Shown here in pieces: positions 14,747 through 21,408 of a stretch of 22,088 nt of DNA. The stretch spans positions 1 to 22,088 of the forward strand of contig JBOGVU010000042.1 in NCBI GenBank assembly GCA_050692915.1. The letters are read 5' to 3'. The notes beneath the pieces are model-generated. The model had not been told where the DNA came from. It ran no database searches and saw nothing but the letters and a program-made list of their open reading frames with translations. A program made the translations under genes and the position numbers. This DNA comes from CALAEC01 sp050692915. Its GTDB lineage: Bacteria; Actinomycetota; UBA4738; CALAEC01. The stretch's first letter is position 1, and every line of letters starts with the position of its first letter.

Positions 14747-15204
14747 GTCGAGATGTGCGGCTTCGGCGGCTCGGCGGCCGCCTCGATGATGTCCAGCGCC
14801 TCGGGGGGAAGGCCCTGGAGCCGGATGGCCCCTCGGATCCGGGCCAGGTACGAGTTCGTGGGCCGGACGTACCCTCGCTGGTGCGCCACGCGGTAGGTCA
14901 CGGCCTCCAGCGACTCACCCCCGACCGCGATCACCACGTCCTCGCGCCGATAGTAGGTCGGGTGGCCGATGTACGTGTCGAGCTTGCCGAGGTCGTCCTG
15001 TTCCATGGCCCATACCACGCCCCACACGTGCGCGTCCTCGTCCGGCTCGAGGTTCGCGGCGCCGCCCTCCCATCGGTCCGAGTAGACGTTGAACTCCAAG
15101 CGGAACCCTTCGAGGCGGCCCGGCCCGACGATCCTGGCCTCGGGGACGGTACGCTGCATGATGCGGGGATCCATGTTCGAGCCATACGAGAAGTAGTGCG
15201 TCAT
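14743..15204 (-). CDS. Gamma-glutamylcyclotransferase-like (GGCT/AIG2 fold) protein
   Basis: A 153-residue protein of the GGCT-like superfamily, whose active members release 5-oxoproline from gamma-glutamyl peptides. The N-terminal substrate loop YFSYGSNM (residues 4-11) is intact, followed by GRLEGFRLEFNVYS, WGVVWAM, HPTYYRRE and the C-terminal GYVRPTNSYLARI. In human GGCT the catalytic glutamate lies in a LNRQEG-type motif; here the equivalent reads LDTYIG, with Ile79 in its place, so the reaction may differ or be absent. ATG at 15204 overlaps the uppS stop (ATGA). The frame is open to 15330 but within uppS. It lies between uppS and the winged-helix gene. Confidence 0.85.
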   Translation of the reverse strand: MTHYFSYGSNMDPRIMQRTVPEARIVGPGRLEGFRLEFNVYSDRWEGGAANLEPDEDAHVWGVVWAMEQDDLGKLDTYIGHPTYYRREDVVIAVGGESLEAVTYRVAHQRGYVRPTNSYLARIRGAIRLQGLPPEALDIIEAAAEPPKPHIST

Positions 15205-15935
15205 CCGCCCGCCCCGCCGAACCGGCGCTCGCGCTTCTGGTAATCGCGGATCGCCTCGAACAGGTGCTCCCGGCTGAAGTCGGGCCACAGCACCGGCGTG
15301 AACCACAGCTCGGCGTACGCGGCTTGCCACAGGAGGAAGTTCGACGTCCGCATCTCGCCGCTGGTCCGGATCAGCAGGTCCGGGTGGGGCACGTCGGGGA
15401 GATGCAGGCGGCGAGCGATGCTCCGCTCCGTGACCCGGTCGCCCCGCAGCCGTCGGGCCCGGCGGTCCTCGAGCAGCGCCCGGACCGCGTCCACGATCTC
15501 GGCCCGACCGCCGTAGTTCAGGGCGATCACGAGATGCATCCGGGCGTTCCGCGACGTGAGCCGTTCGGCCTCCTCCATCTCTCTCTGCACCGACCGAGGC
15601 AGGCGCCAGTCGCGCCGGCCCAGGAAGCGGATCCGAACTCCCCGCTCGTGGAGCTCATCCCGGCGAGCCCGGATCAGCGACCGGTTGAAGTTCATCAGGA
15701 AGCGGACCTCGGACGCGGGCCGGTCCCAGTTCTCGGTGGAGAACGCGTAGACCGTCAGGTATGGGAGGCCGATCTCCAGGCCGCCCTCGACCACGTCGTA
15801 CAGGGCCCTCTCCCCCGCCTCGTGTCCCTTCGTCCTCGGGAACCCTCGCTGGGCGGCCCACCGGCCGTTGCCATCCATGACGATGGCCACGTGCTGGGGG
15901 ATCCTGGTCCGATCGAGGTCCTGGAGGAAGCTCAT
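15201..15935 (-). CDS. uppS: Polyprenyl (undecaprenyl/decaprenyl) diphosphate synthase, cis type
   Basis: A 244-residue cis-prenyltransferase that builds the long-chain lipid carrier for cell wall synthesis from isopentenyl diphosphate. Motifs: VAIVMDGNGRWA with catalytic Asp21 (residues 16-27), the Arg/His segment RGFPRTKGHEAGE, TVYAFSTENWDRP, and the C-terminal DLLIRTSGEMRTSNFLLWQ and AYAELWFTPVLWPDF, which bind the diphosphate. In actinobacteria the product is often decaprenyl diphosphate, but length cannot be read here. ATG at 15935 overlaps the recO stop (ATGA); recO-uppS adjacency is also found in mycobacteria. Length is normal for the family. Confidence 0.97.
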   Translation of the reverse strand: MSFLQDLDRTRIPQHVAIVMDGNGRWAAQRGFPRTKGHEAGERALYDVVEGGLEIGLPYLTVYAFSTENWDRPASEVRFLMNFNRSLIRARRDELHERGVRIRFLGRRDWRLPRSVQREMEEAERLTSRNARMHLVIALNYGGRAEIVDAVRALLEDRRARRLRGDRVTERSIARRLHLPDVPHPDLLIRTSGEMRTSNFLLWQAAYAELWFTPVLWPDFSREHLFEAIRDYQKRERRFGGAGG

Positions 15936-16687
15936 GGCGTGGGTGTCGGCGCGGGCCGGGGGGCGCGAGCCATGATCGGGAGGCTCCGGAGGCGGCGATC
16001 GAGATGGTACTCGCTGAACCCGTACAGCAGGCCCCGGGCCTCGGCCCGGACCTGCGGGGCCACGGGGGCCTGGCCGGCCGCCTCCAGGTCGCCGGACTCC
16101 AACCCGGCCAGCCATCGCAGGGCCGCGGGATCCACCCGTCGGGCGTCCCGGTCCTGGCACTCGTCGCACACCGCGCCGCCCTGGGAGGCGGCGAACCGGC
16201 GGACCTCGGTCGAGCCACACACCGCGCAGGCGCCCAGGGACGGGCCGAAACCAGACAGCCCCAGCAACCGCAGGAGGTAGGCCTCGGCCACGGCGGCGGG
16301 GTCGGCCGGGCCGGTCTCGAGGGCGCGGAGGCCGTGGAGCAGGAGGAGGAACAGGCGGAGGTTGCGCTCGTGCTCCTCGGCCACCTTGTCCGCGGCCTCG
16401 AGCATGGCCTCGCCGGCGGAGAAGAGCGCGTAGTCATCCCGAACCGCCCGGAACGGGGCCAGGATCTCGACCTGGGTGACGGTGTCGAGGTTCCGGCCCC
16501 GGTACAGCATCACGTTCACGTGGGTGAACGGCTCCAAGCGGGCCCCGAACCGCGAGGTGGTGCGGCGGATCCCCTTGGCCACCGCCCGGATCTTCCCCTC
16601 GCCCTGGGTCAGGATCGTGACGATCTTGTCGGCCTCTGCGAGCTTGATCGAGCCCAGGACGATCCCCTGCTCCTTGTACAGCGGCAT
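15932..16687 (-). CDS. recO: DNA repair protein RecO
   Basis: A 251-residue recombination mediator that helps RecR load RecA onto single-stranded DNA coated with SSB. The N-terminal OB fold is visible (GIVLGSIKLAEADKIVTI, GKIRAVAKGIRR, GARLEPFTHVNVMLYRG), followed by the helical domain and a four-cysteine zinc site CAVC...CDEC around residues 155-180, as in actinobacterial and Deinococcus RecO. I chose ATG at 16687: a TACCAT box eight bases upstream suggests a leaderless message, and no ribosome site is seen. A TTG at 16705 would add six residues. The gene lies 40 bases after the PGPGW gene and overlaps uppS. Confidence 0.95.
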   Translation of the reverse strand: MPLYKEQGIVLGSIKLAEADKIVTILTQGEGKIRAVAKGIRRTTSRFGARLEPFTHVNVMLYRGRNLDTVTQVEILAPFRAVRDDYALFSAGEAMLEAADKVAEEHERNLRLFLLLLHGLRALETGPADPAAVAEAYLLRLLGLSGFGPSLGACAVCGSTEVRRFAASQGGAVCDECQDRDARRVDPAALRWLAGLESGDLEAAGQAPVAPQVRAEARGLLYGFSEYHLDRRLRSLPIMARAPRPAPTPTP

Positions 16688-16695
16688 CAGGCGGA

Positions 16696-16701
16696 ATGGT
16701 A
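16696..16701 (-). promoter_or_regulatory. Candidate -10 box for a leaderless recO transcript
   Basis: On the minus strand TACCAT (a TANNNT box) is followed by eight bases and then the recO ATG. The same spacing occurs before the HAD gene at 12233 and, with nine bases, before the cupredoxin at 20499. This would let recO-uppS be made apart from the deoC block upstream. Confidence 0.4.
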
Positions 16702-16727
16702 CCAATCGGGCGAGCCGCGGACGCCGG

Positions 16728-17090
16728 CTACCGGATCACGAAGAAGTAGATCAGGACCGCGGCTATGCCGCCCAGGGTGGCCGCAACCGACAGGACGATC
16801 CGGAGCGGGGAAGCGGTGGCCTGCTCCAACACCACCTTCCCGCCTGCCTTGGCCCGGTCCAGGGCCCGCTCCGCCCAGGCCCACTCCGAGGCCAGGATGG
16901 CCAGGCCGACCACGATGACCAGCACCCCTGGCCCGGGGGTGACCATCATGATGATGCCGGCGATCAGCACCACGAACCCCACAACCGTGACGGCGATCCG
17001 CTTCCCGCTGCGGCCGATGAACCGGACGATCTGGGAGAGTGGGTTGAGCCCCTTCGTCGGGTCGGACGTCTGGCCGGTGCGGTCGGTCAC
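16728..17090 (-). CDS. PGPGW-family membrane protein (TIGR02611 type)
   Basis: A 120-residue membrane protein of unknown function. It has a short charged N-terminus (residues 1-30), a helical hairpin (about 32-70) carrying the family signature MMVTPGPGVLVIVVGLAIL and the following SEWAWAERALDRAK, and a last hydrophobic segment (about 98-118). Proteins of this type are frequent in actinobacteria and are predicted to sit in the cytoplasmic membrane. GTG at 17090 overlaps the stop of the truncated aldehyde dehydrogenase (GTGA), so it is cotranscribed with deoC, though no functional link is known. Confidence 0.85.
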   Translation of the reverse strand: MTDRTGQTSDPTKGLNPLSQIVRFIGRSGKRIAVTVVGFVVLIAGIIMMVTPGPGVLVIVVGLAILASEWAWAERALDRAKAGGKVVLEQATASPLRIVLSVAATLGGIAAVLIYFFVIR

Positions 17091-17959
17091 GCGCCCATGG
17101 GATGCCAGACGGTCTTCATCTCCATGAACGCCGTGACCGCGTAGGGGCTCTGGGCCCGCTCGTCGAGCCAGTCGGTCTGACCGTCCTCGGCTCGGACGAT
17201 CCGCTTCACGTTCTCGGCGGCGAGCCGTTCCACGTCGGCCCGCTGATCCTCCGGGATCCCCGTGATGTCGATGGCGTTGACGTCCATGTGCCCGGCCAGC
17301 CACGGCACGAGCTCGGCCGTGTACCCGGTGAGGATGTTGATGACGCCGCCGGGGACGTCGGAGGTGGCCAGGACCTCGGCGAGGGTCACCGCGGGCAGGG
17401 GCCACCGCTCGCTGGCCAGCACCACCGTGCAGTTGCCGGAGATCACCGCCGGAGCGAGCCGCGAGACCAGCCCCAGCAGCGGAGCGTCCGGCGGCGCCAC
17501 CACCCCGGCGACGCCGGTGGGCTCGGGGATCGTGAAGTTGAAGTACGGGGCGGCCACCGGGTTCACCGTGCCGAGGACGTGGTGGATCTTGTCCGCCCAC
17601 CCCGCGTACCACACCCATCGGTCGATCGAGGCGTCCACCCCTGCCTCGGGATCCTTGGCCCCCGCCCGGCGGACCTCCTCGACGAACTGATCCCGGCGGC
17701 CCTCCATCAGCTCCGCCACCCGGTACAGAACCTGGCCCCGGTTGTAGGGGGTCGCCCCCGACCAGCCCGGGAAGGCCGAGCGGGCCGCCCGCACGGCCTC
17801 GCGGAGGTCCTTCCGGGAGGCCCGGGCCACTCGGGCCACCACCTGGCCCTCCCCGTCGGTGGCCGGATACGACCGCCCCGACTCCGAGCGGGGGAAGTCG
17901 CCGCCGATGTACAGCTTGTAGGTCTTCCGGACAGAGAGTCGCTTGCGCTCAGCCGGCAC
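17087..17959 (-). CDS. Truncated, non-catalytic aldehyde dehydrogenase (ALDH16 pseudo-domain-like)
   Basis: A 290-residue protein that keeps only the N-terminal, NAD-binding half of an aldehyde dehydrogenase (YKLYIGGDF, DRWVWYAGWADKIHH, PVAAPYFNFTIPEPTGVAGVV, GNCTVVLASE, GVINILTGY). The catalytic half with Cys and Glu is absent, and in the part that remains the Asn of PWNF and the Lys of VVLKP are replaced (PPDAP, VVLAS). It ends in its own conserved-looking tail, VTAFMEMKTVWHP, so it does not look randomly cut. Start GTG at 17959 overlaps the full-length gene by 11 bases. Together the pair has the layout of ALDH16 enzymes, in which a catalytic domain is followed by a pseudo-ALDH domain. Confidence 0.82.
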   Translation of the reverse strand: MPAERKRLSVRKTYKLYIGGDFPRSESGRSYPATDGEGQVVARVARASRKDLREAVRAARSAFPGWSGATPYNRGQVLYRVAELMEGRRDQFVEEVRRAGAKDPEAGVDASIDRWVWYAGWADKIHHVLGTVNPVAAPYFNFTIPEPTGVAGVVAPPDAPLLGLVSRLAPAVISGNCTVVLASERWPLPAVTLAEVLATSDVPGGVINILTGYTAELVPWLAGHMDVNAIDITGIPEDQRADVERLAAENVKRIVRAEDGQTDWLDERAQSPYAVTAFMEMKTVWHPMGA

Positions 17960-19472
17960 GGCCGTCCTCCTCGAACTCGAGGTACGGCTCCAGCCCGTGG
18001 AGCCCACCCTCGCGCCCGAACCCCGACTCCTTGTACCCGCCGAACGGGCTGGAGGGGTCGAACCGGTTGTACGTGTTCGCCCAGATCACGCCGGCCCGGA
18101 GCCGCGAGGTCATCCACAGGATGCGCGAGCCCTTCTCGGTCCATACCCCCGCGGACAGGCCGTAGGGCGTGTTGTTCGCCTTCTCCAGAGCCTCCTCCGG
18201 AGTGCGGAAGGTGAGCACGGAGAGCACCGGGCCGAAGATCTCCTCCCGGGCGATGCGGTGCGACTGGCCCACCCCGGTGAACAGGGTGGGCCGGAACCAG
18301 TACCCGCGATCGGGGAGGTCGCAGGCCGGCTGGTAGATCTCGGCGCCCTCCTCCACCCCGGACTCCACGAGCTCCTCGATCTTACGGAGCTGCTGCTTCG
18401 AGTTGATGGCCCCGATGTCGGTGTTCTTGTCCAGCGGGTCGCCCACCCGGAGCGTGCCCAGGCGATCCTTCAGCCGTTCCAGGAGCGGCTCGAACACCGA
18501 CTCCTGGACGAACAGCCGGGACCCCGCGCAGCACACGTGACCCTGGTTGAAGTAGATCCCGTTGACGATGCCCTCCACGGCCTGGTCGAGCGCGGCGTCC
18601 TCGAAGACGATGTTCGCGGCCTTGCCCCCGAGCTCGAGCGTGACGTGCTTCCCGGTCCCGGCCACGGCGCGCTGGATCACCTTCCCAACCTCCGTGGAGC
18701 CGGTGAACGCCACCTTGTCCACGGCCTCGTGGGTGACCACGTTCGCCCCAGTCTCCCCCGCCCCGGTGAGGATGTTCACGACTCCGGGTGGAAGGTCGGC
18801 CTCCCGGATCACCTCGGCAAGCAGGAGCGCGGTGAGCGGGGTGGTCTCCGCCGGCTTGAGCACGACCGTGTTGCCGGTGGCCAGCGCCGGGGCCAGCTTC
18901 CACGCCGCCATCAGCAGCGGGAAGTTCCACGGGATCACCTGCCCGGCCACGCCCAGCGGCCTCGGGAGCCGTCCCGGGAAGGCGTAGTCGAGCTTGTCGG
19001 CCCACCCCGCGTAGTAGAAGAAGTGGGCGGCGGCCAGAGGGATGTCGACGTCTCGGGACTCCTTGATCGGCTTGCCGCCGTCGATCGTCTCCAGCACCGC
19101 GAACTCCCGGCTGCGCTCCTGGATCTGGCGGGCGATCCGGTAGAGGTACTTGGCGCGCTCCCGGCCGGGGAGATCGCGCCAGGTCCGGTCCCACGCGTCG
19201 CGGGCCGTGGTCACGGCCAGGTCGACGTCCTCCGGCCCAGCCTCGGCCACCTCGGCCAGCGGCTCCTCGGTGGCGGGATTGATGGTGTCGAACCATCGCC
19301 CGCTCTTCGGCTCCACGAACTCGCCCCCGATGAACAGCCCATAGCGGTCCTCGATGCGGACGATCTCGGAGGACTCCGGGGCGGTGGCGTAGGCGAACGG
19401 GGTCCGCTCGGCCAGGGCGCTGGACGCCGTGGCGTCCCGGCGCTCCACTTCGTCGCGCTTCCGCTTCGGCAT
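17949..19472 (-). CDS. Aldehyde dehydrogenase, catalytic partner in deoC operon
   Basis: A 507-residue NAD(P)-dependent enzyme oxidising an aldehyde to the acid. All catalytic elements are present: PWNFPL with Asn183, Lys206 in VVLKPAE, GSTEVGK (cofactor), general base Glu280 (TLELGGK), nucleophile Cys314 (NQGHVCCAGSR), and EEIFGPV for the ribose contact. The first 40 residues are a charged extension not seen in most family members. It lies one base after deoC (TGATG), so its natural substrate may be the acetaldehyde that DeoC releases (inference). It overlaps a second, shortened ALDH gene by 11 bases. Start ATG at 19472. Confidence 0.93.
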   Translation of the reverse strand: MPKRKRDEVERRDATASSALAERTPFAYATAPESSEIVRIEDRYGLFIGGEFVEPKSGRWFDTINPATEEPLAEVAEAGPEDVDLAVTTARDAWDRTWRDLPGRERAKYLYRIARQIQERSREFAVLETIDGGKPIKESRDVDIPLAAAHFFYYAGWADKLDYAFPGRLPRPLGVAGQVIPWNFPLLMAAWKLAPALATGNTVVLKPAETTPLTALLLAEVIREADLPPGVVNILTGAGETGANVVTHEAVDKVAFTGSTEVGKVIQRAVAGTGKHVTLELGGKAANIVFEDAALDQAVEGIVNGIYFNQGHVCCAGSRLFVQESVFEPLLERLKDRLGTLRVGDPLDKNTDIGAINSKQQLRKIEELVESGVEEGAEIYQPACDLPDRGYWFRPTLFTGVGQSHRIAREEIFGPVLSVLTFRTPEEALEKANNTPYGLSAGVWTEKGSRILWMTSRLRAGVIWANTYNRFDPSSPFGGYKESGFGREGGLHGLEPYLEFEEDGRAG

Positions 19473-20431
19473 CAGTCGACCGTGAAGTAGTCGGGTCCCT
19501 GGTACCGCCCCTCGCGCTCCTTGCGGATCTGCATGAGCAGGTCGTTGAGGAGCGTCGAGGCCCCGAGCCGGAACAGGTCCGGCGTGAGCCAGTCCGGGCC
19601 GAGGGTCTCGTGGAGGATCACCAGGTAGATCCAGGCCTCCTTGGCCCTGCGGATGCCTCCGGCGACCTTGATCCCCACGGCCCGGCCGGTCTGGCGATGG
19701 AAGTCACGGGCGGCCTCCATCATGCACAGCGCACCCGGGTGCGTGGCGCTGGAGGCGATCTTCCCCGTCGAGGTCTTGATGAAGTCCGCCCCGGCGGCCA
19801 TGGCCAGCATGGACGCCTTGCGGACCTGGTCGTAGGAGCCGAGCTCGCCGATCTCCAGGATCACCTTGAGGCGGGCGGTCCCGCACGCCTCCTTGGACAG
19901 CGCCACCTCCTCGTACGCCTGGTGGTAGCGCCCGGAGAGGAACGCGGAGCGGTTCAAGACGATGTCGATCTCGTCGGCCCCCCACCGCACGGCCTGTCGG
20001 ATCTCGTCGAGCCGCTCCTGGAGCGGGGCCAGGCCGGAGGGGAACCCTCCCGCCACGCTGGCCACCTTCACCCCGGTCCCCCGGAGCCGCTCCGCGGCCA
20101 CCGGGACCAGCACCGGGTACACGCAGACCGCGGCCACCGAAGGAATCGTGGGGTCGGTGGGGTCGGGCCGGACCGCCTTCGAGCACACCGCAGTGACCTT
20201 GCCGGCGGTGTCGGCGCCCTCGAGCGTGGTCAGGTCGGCACAGCGAACCGCCAGGTCGAGGGCGTACAGCTTCGATTCCCGCTTGATCGACCGTGTACCG
20301 AGCGAGGCGGCCCGCTCCTCGAGCCCGACCGCGTCCACGGGGGTCACCCGGACCATGGCCGCCTCGGCCGCCTGTGGGCTCCACGGCGACTCGGGGACCT
20401 GTGTTCTGGTCTCGGCGGGGACCTTGGCCAT
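19472..20431 (-). CDS. deoC: Deoxyribose-phosphate aldolase, long (animal DERA-like) form
   Basis: A 319-residue class I aldolase splitting 2-deoxyribose 5-phosphate into glyceraldehyde 3-phosphate and acetaldehyde, the last step of deoxynucleoside breakdown. Schiff-base Lys219 lies in FIKTSTGK, the second Lys255 in GIKVAGGIR, and the Asp in EIDIVLN (156). It is about 60-100 residues longer than E. coli DeoC and resembles the roughly 318-residue animal enzyme, including the LTTLEGADT segment. ATG at 20431 has AAGGA four bases upstream; the frame is open to 20929 across the divergent gene and is not coding there. It is first in a chain with two ALDH genes. Confidence 0.95.
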   Translation of the reverse strand: MAKVPAETRTQVPESPWSPQAAEAAMVRVTPVDAVGLEERAASLGTRSIKRESKLYALDLAVRCADLTTLEGADTAGKVTAVCSKAVRPDPTDPTIPSVAAVCVYPVLVPVAAERLRGTGVKVASVAGGFPSGLAPLQERLDEIRQAVRWGADEIDIVLNRSAFLSGRYHQAYEEVALSKEACGTARLKVILEIGELGSYDQVRKASMLAMAAGADFIKTSTGKIASSATHPGALCMMEAARDFHRQTGRAVGIKVAGGIRRAKEAWIYLVILHETLGPDWLTPDLFRLGASTLLNDLLMQIRKEREGRYQGPDYFTVD

Positions 20432-20453
20432 CACGTCCTTCCCGGGGTCCTCA

Positions 20454-20459
20454 ATGATA
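20454..20459 (-). promoter_or_regulatory. Candidate -10 box for deoC
   Basis: TATCAT on the minus strand stands 22 bases before the deoC ATG, leaving room for a start site and the AAGGA ribosome site. No -35 box is visible. It shares a 67-base intergenic region with the divergent cupredoxin gene. Confidence 0.4.
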
Positions 20460-20483
20460 CTCCCGGGCCGAGGACCGACCCGG

Positions 20484-20489
20484 TATGCT
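20484..20489 (+). promoter_or_regulatory. Candidate -10 box for a leaderless cupredoxin transcript
   Basis: TATGCT (TANNNT) is nine bases before the ATG at 20499 and no ribosome site is present, which is the layout of a leaderless gene. Confidence 0.45.
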
Positions 20490-20498
20490 CTGACACCG

Positions 20499-20945
20499 AT
20501 GGCCCGTGCGCTGATCGTCCTGGCGCTCCTCCTGACCGCCTGCGCCGAGGAGACCGCGCCGCCCGCGTCGGAGTCCCCCACGCCGGAGGCCACATTCGCG
20601 CCCTCCGAGCAGACGCCTTCGCCGGAGCCCCCAGCGGACGTGGAGTGCGTGGATGCCACGGCCACGGGCAGGCCCGAGGTCACCATCCGCCTGGTCGACG
20701 ACGAGTTCGTCCCGGCGTGCCTGAGCGTGCTCGGGGGGCAGGGGATCAAGCTGACCAACCGGGGGGGCAGCGTGCACAACTTCAGCGTCGAGGGTTCCGA
20801 CGTCGACATCGACATCCCACCGGGAGAGACGGTCCCGACCGTGGCGATCGCCGGCGCGGTCGAGCCCGGGACGCACACGTTCTTCTGCGAGTACCACCGG
20901 TCCCGAGGGATGGAGGGACAGATCACCATCTCCGAGGCGGGCTGA
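20499..20945 (+). CDS. Cupredoxin-domain lipoprotein, copy 1
   Basis: A 148-residue exported lipoprotein: lipobox LLTAC (Cys15), a Pro/Ser/Thr/Glu-rich linker to about residue 46, then a plastocyanin-like domain. Type 1 copper ligands fit His93 (VHNFS), Cys130 (FFCEYH), His133 and Met138 (RGMEG). Two further cysteines, 50 and 74, are shared with the next gene and could form a disulfide. It would be anchored on the outer face of the membrane and could carry electrons or hold copper. ATG at 20499 is chosen for the lipoprotein signal and the TATGCT box. It precedes a paralogue by 46 bases. Confidence 0.87.
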   Translation: MARALIVLALLLTACAEETAPPASESPTPEATFAPSEQTPSPEPPADVECVDATATGRPEVTIRLVDDEFVPACLSVLGGQGIKLTNRGGSVHNFSVEGSDVDIDIPPGETVPTVAIAGAVEPGTHTFFCEYHRSRGMEGQITISEAG

Positions 20946-20991
20946 GCCCGCTCGGTTTCAAGGCCGGCGGAGCCGGGTACAGCCAGGCATC

Positions 20992-21393
20992 ATGAAACGA
21001 GTGGTGCTTTCCGTGTTTCTGCTGCCCGCGCTCCTGGCCGCCTGCGAACTCCCCGACGGCGACGTCGAGCCCGACGCCGCCCCCACGCAGACGCCCACCG
21101 AGTGCGCCGAGGTGTCCGCCACGGAGGGGGCCCCGGCACCTGTGACGATGATGGACAACTTCTTCGACCCGCTGTGTCTGGCGATGTCGTCGACCCAGCC
21201 GCTGTCGATCACGAACGCCGGCAACATCGACCACAACCTCAGCATCCAGGGAAGCGACCTGTCCATCGACCTCGCGCCGGGCGCAGAGGAGGAGACCTCC
21301 GAGATCGGCGAGATCGTCGAGGCCGGCACACGACGGTTCTTCTGCCGGTTCCACGAGGCCGAGGGCATGGTCGGATCGATCGTGGTCGAGTAG
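20992..21393 (+). CDS. Cupredoxin-domain lipoprotein, copy 2
   Basis: A 133-residue paralogue of the preceding gene with a shorter linker. Signal MKRVVLSVFLLPALLAAC with lipobox Cys18; copper ligands fit His81 (DHNLSIQG), Cys118 (FFCRFH), His121 and Met126 (EGMVG). The extra Cys pair is at 38 and 62. The two copies share the skeleton TNxG...HN...GSD...ID..PG and FFC..H...GM, but have diverged elsewhere, so the duplication is old. The start has no clear ribosome site. It ends 15 bases before the convergent end of era, with no terminator hairpin seen. Confidence 0.87.
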   Translation: MKRVVLSVFLLPALLAACELPDGDVEPDAAPTQTPTECAEVSATEGAPAPVTMMDNFFDPLCLAMSSTQPLSITNAGNIDHNLSIQGSDLSIDLAPGAEEETSEIGEIVEAGTRRFFCRFHEAEGMVGSIVVE

Positions 21394-21408
21394 CAGGGAC
21401 GACGTCGG

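Noticed and set aside
20432..20929. N-terminal extension of deoC
   Set aside because: It is antisense of the cupredoxin gene, lacks conserved sequence, and a ribosome site supports ATG at 20431.
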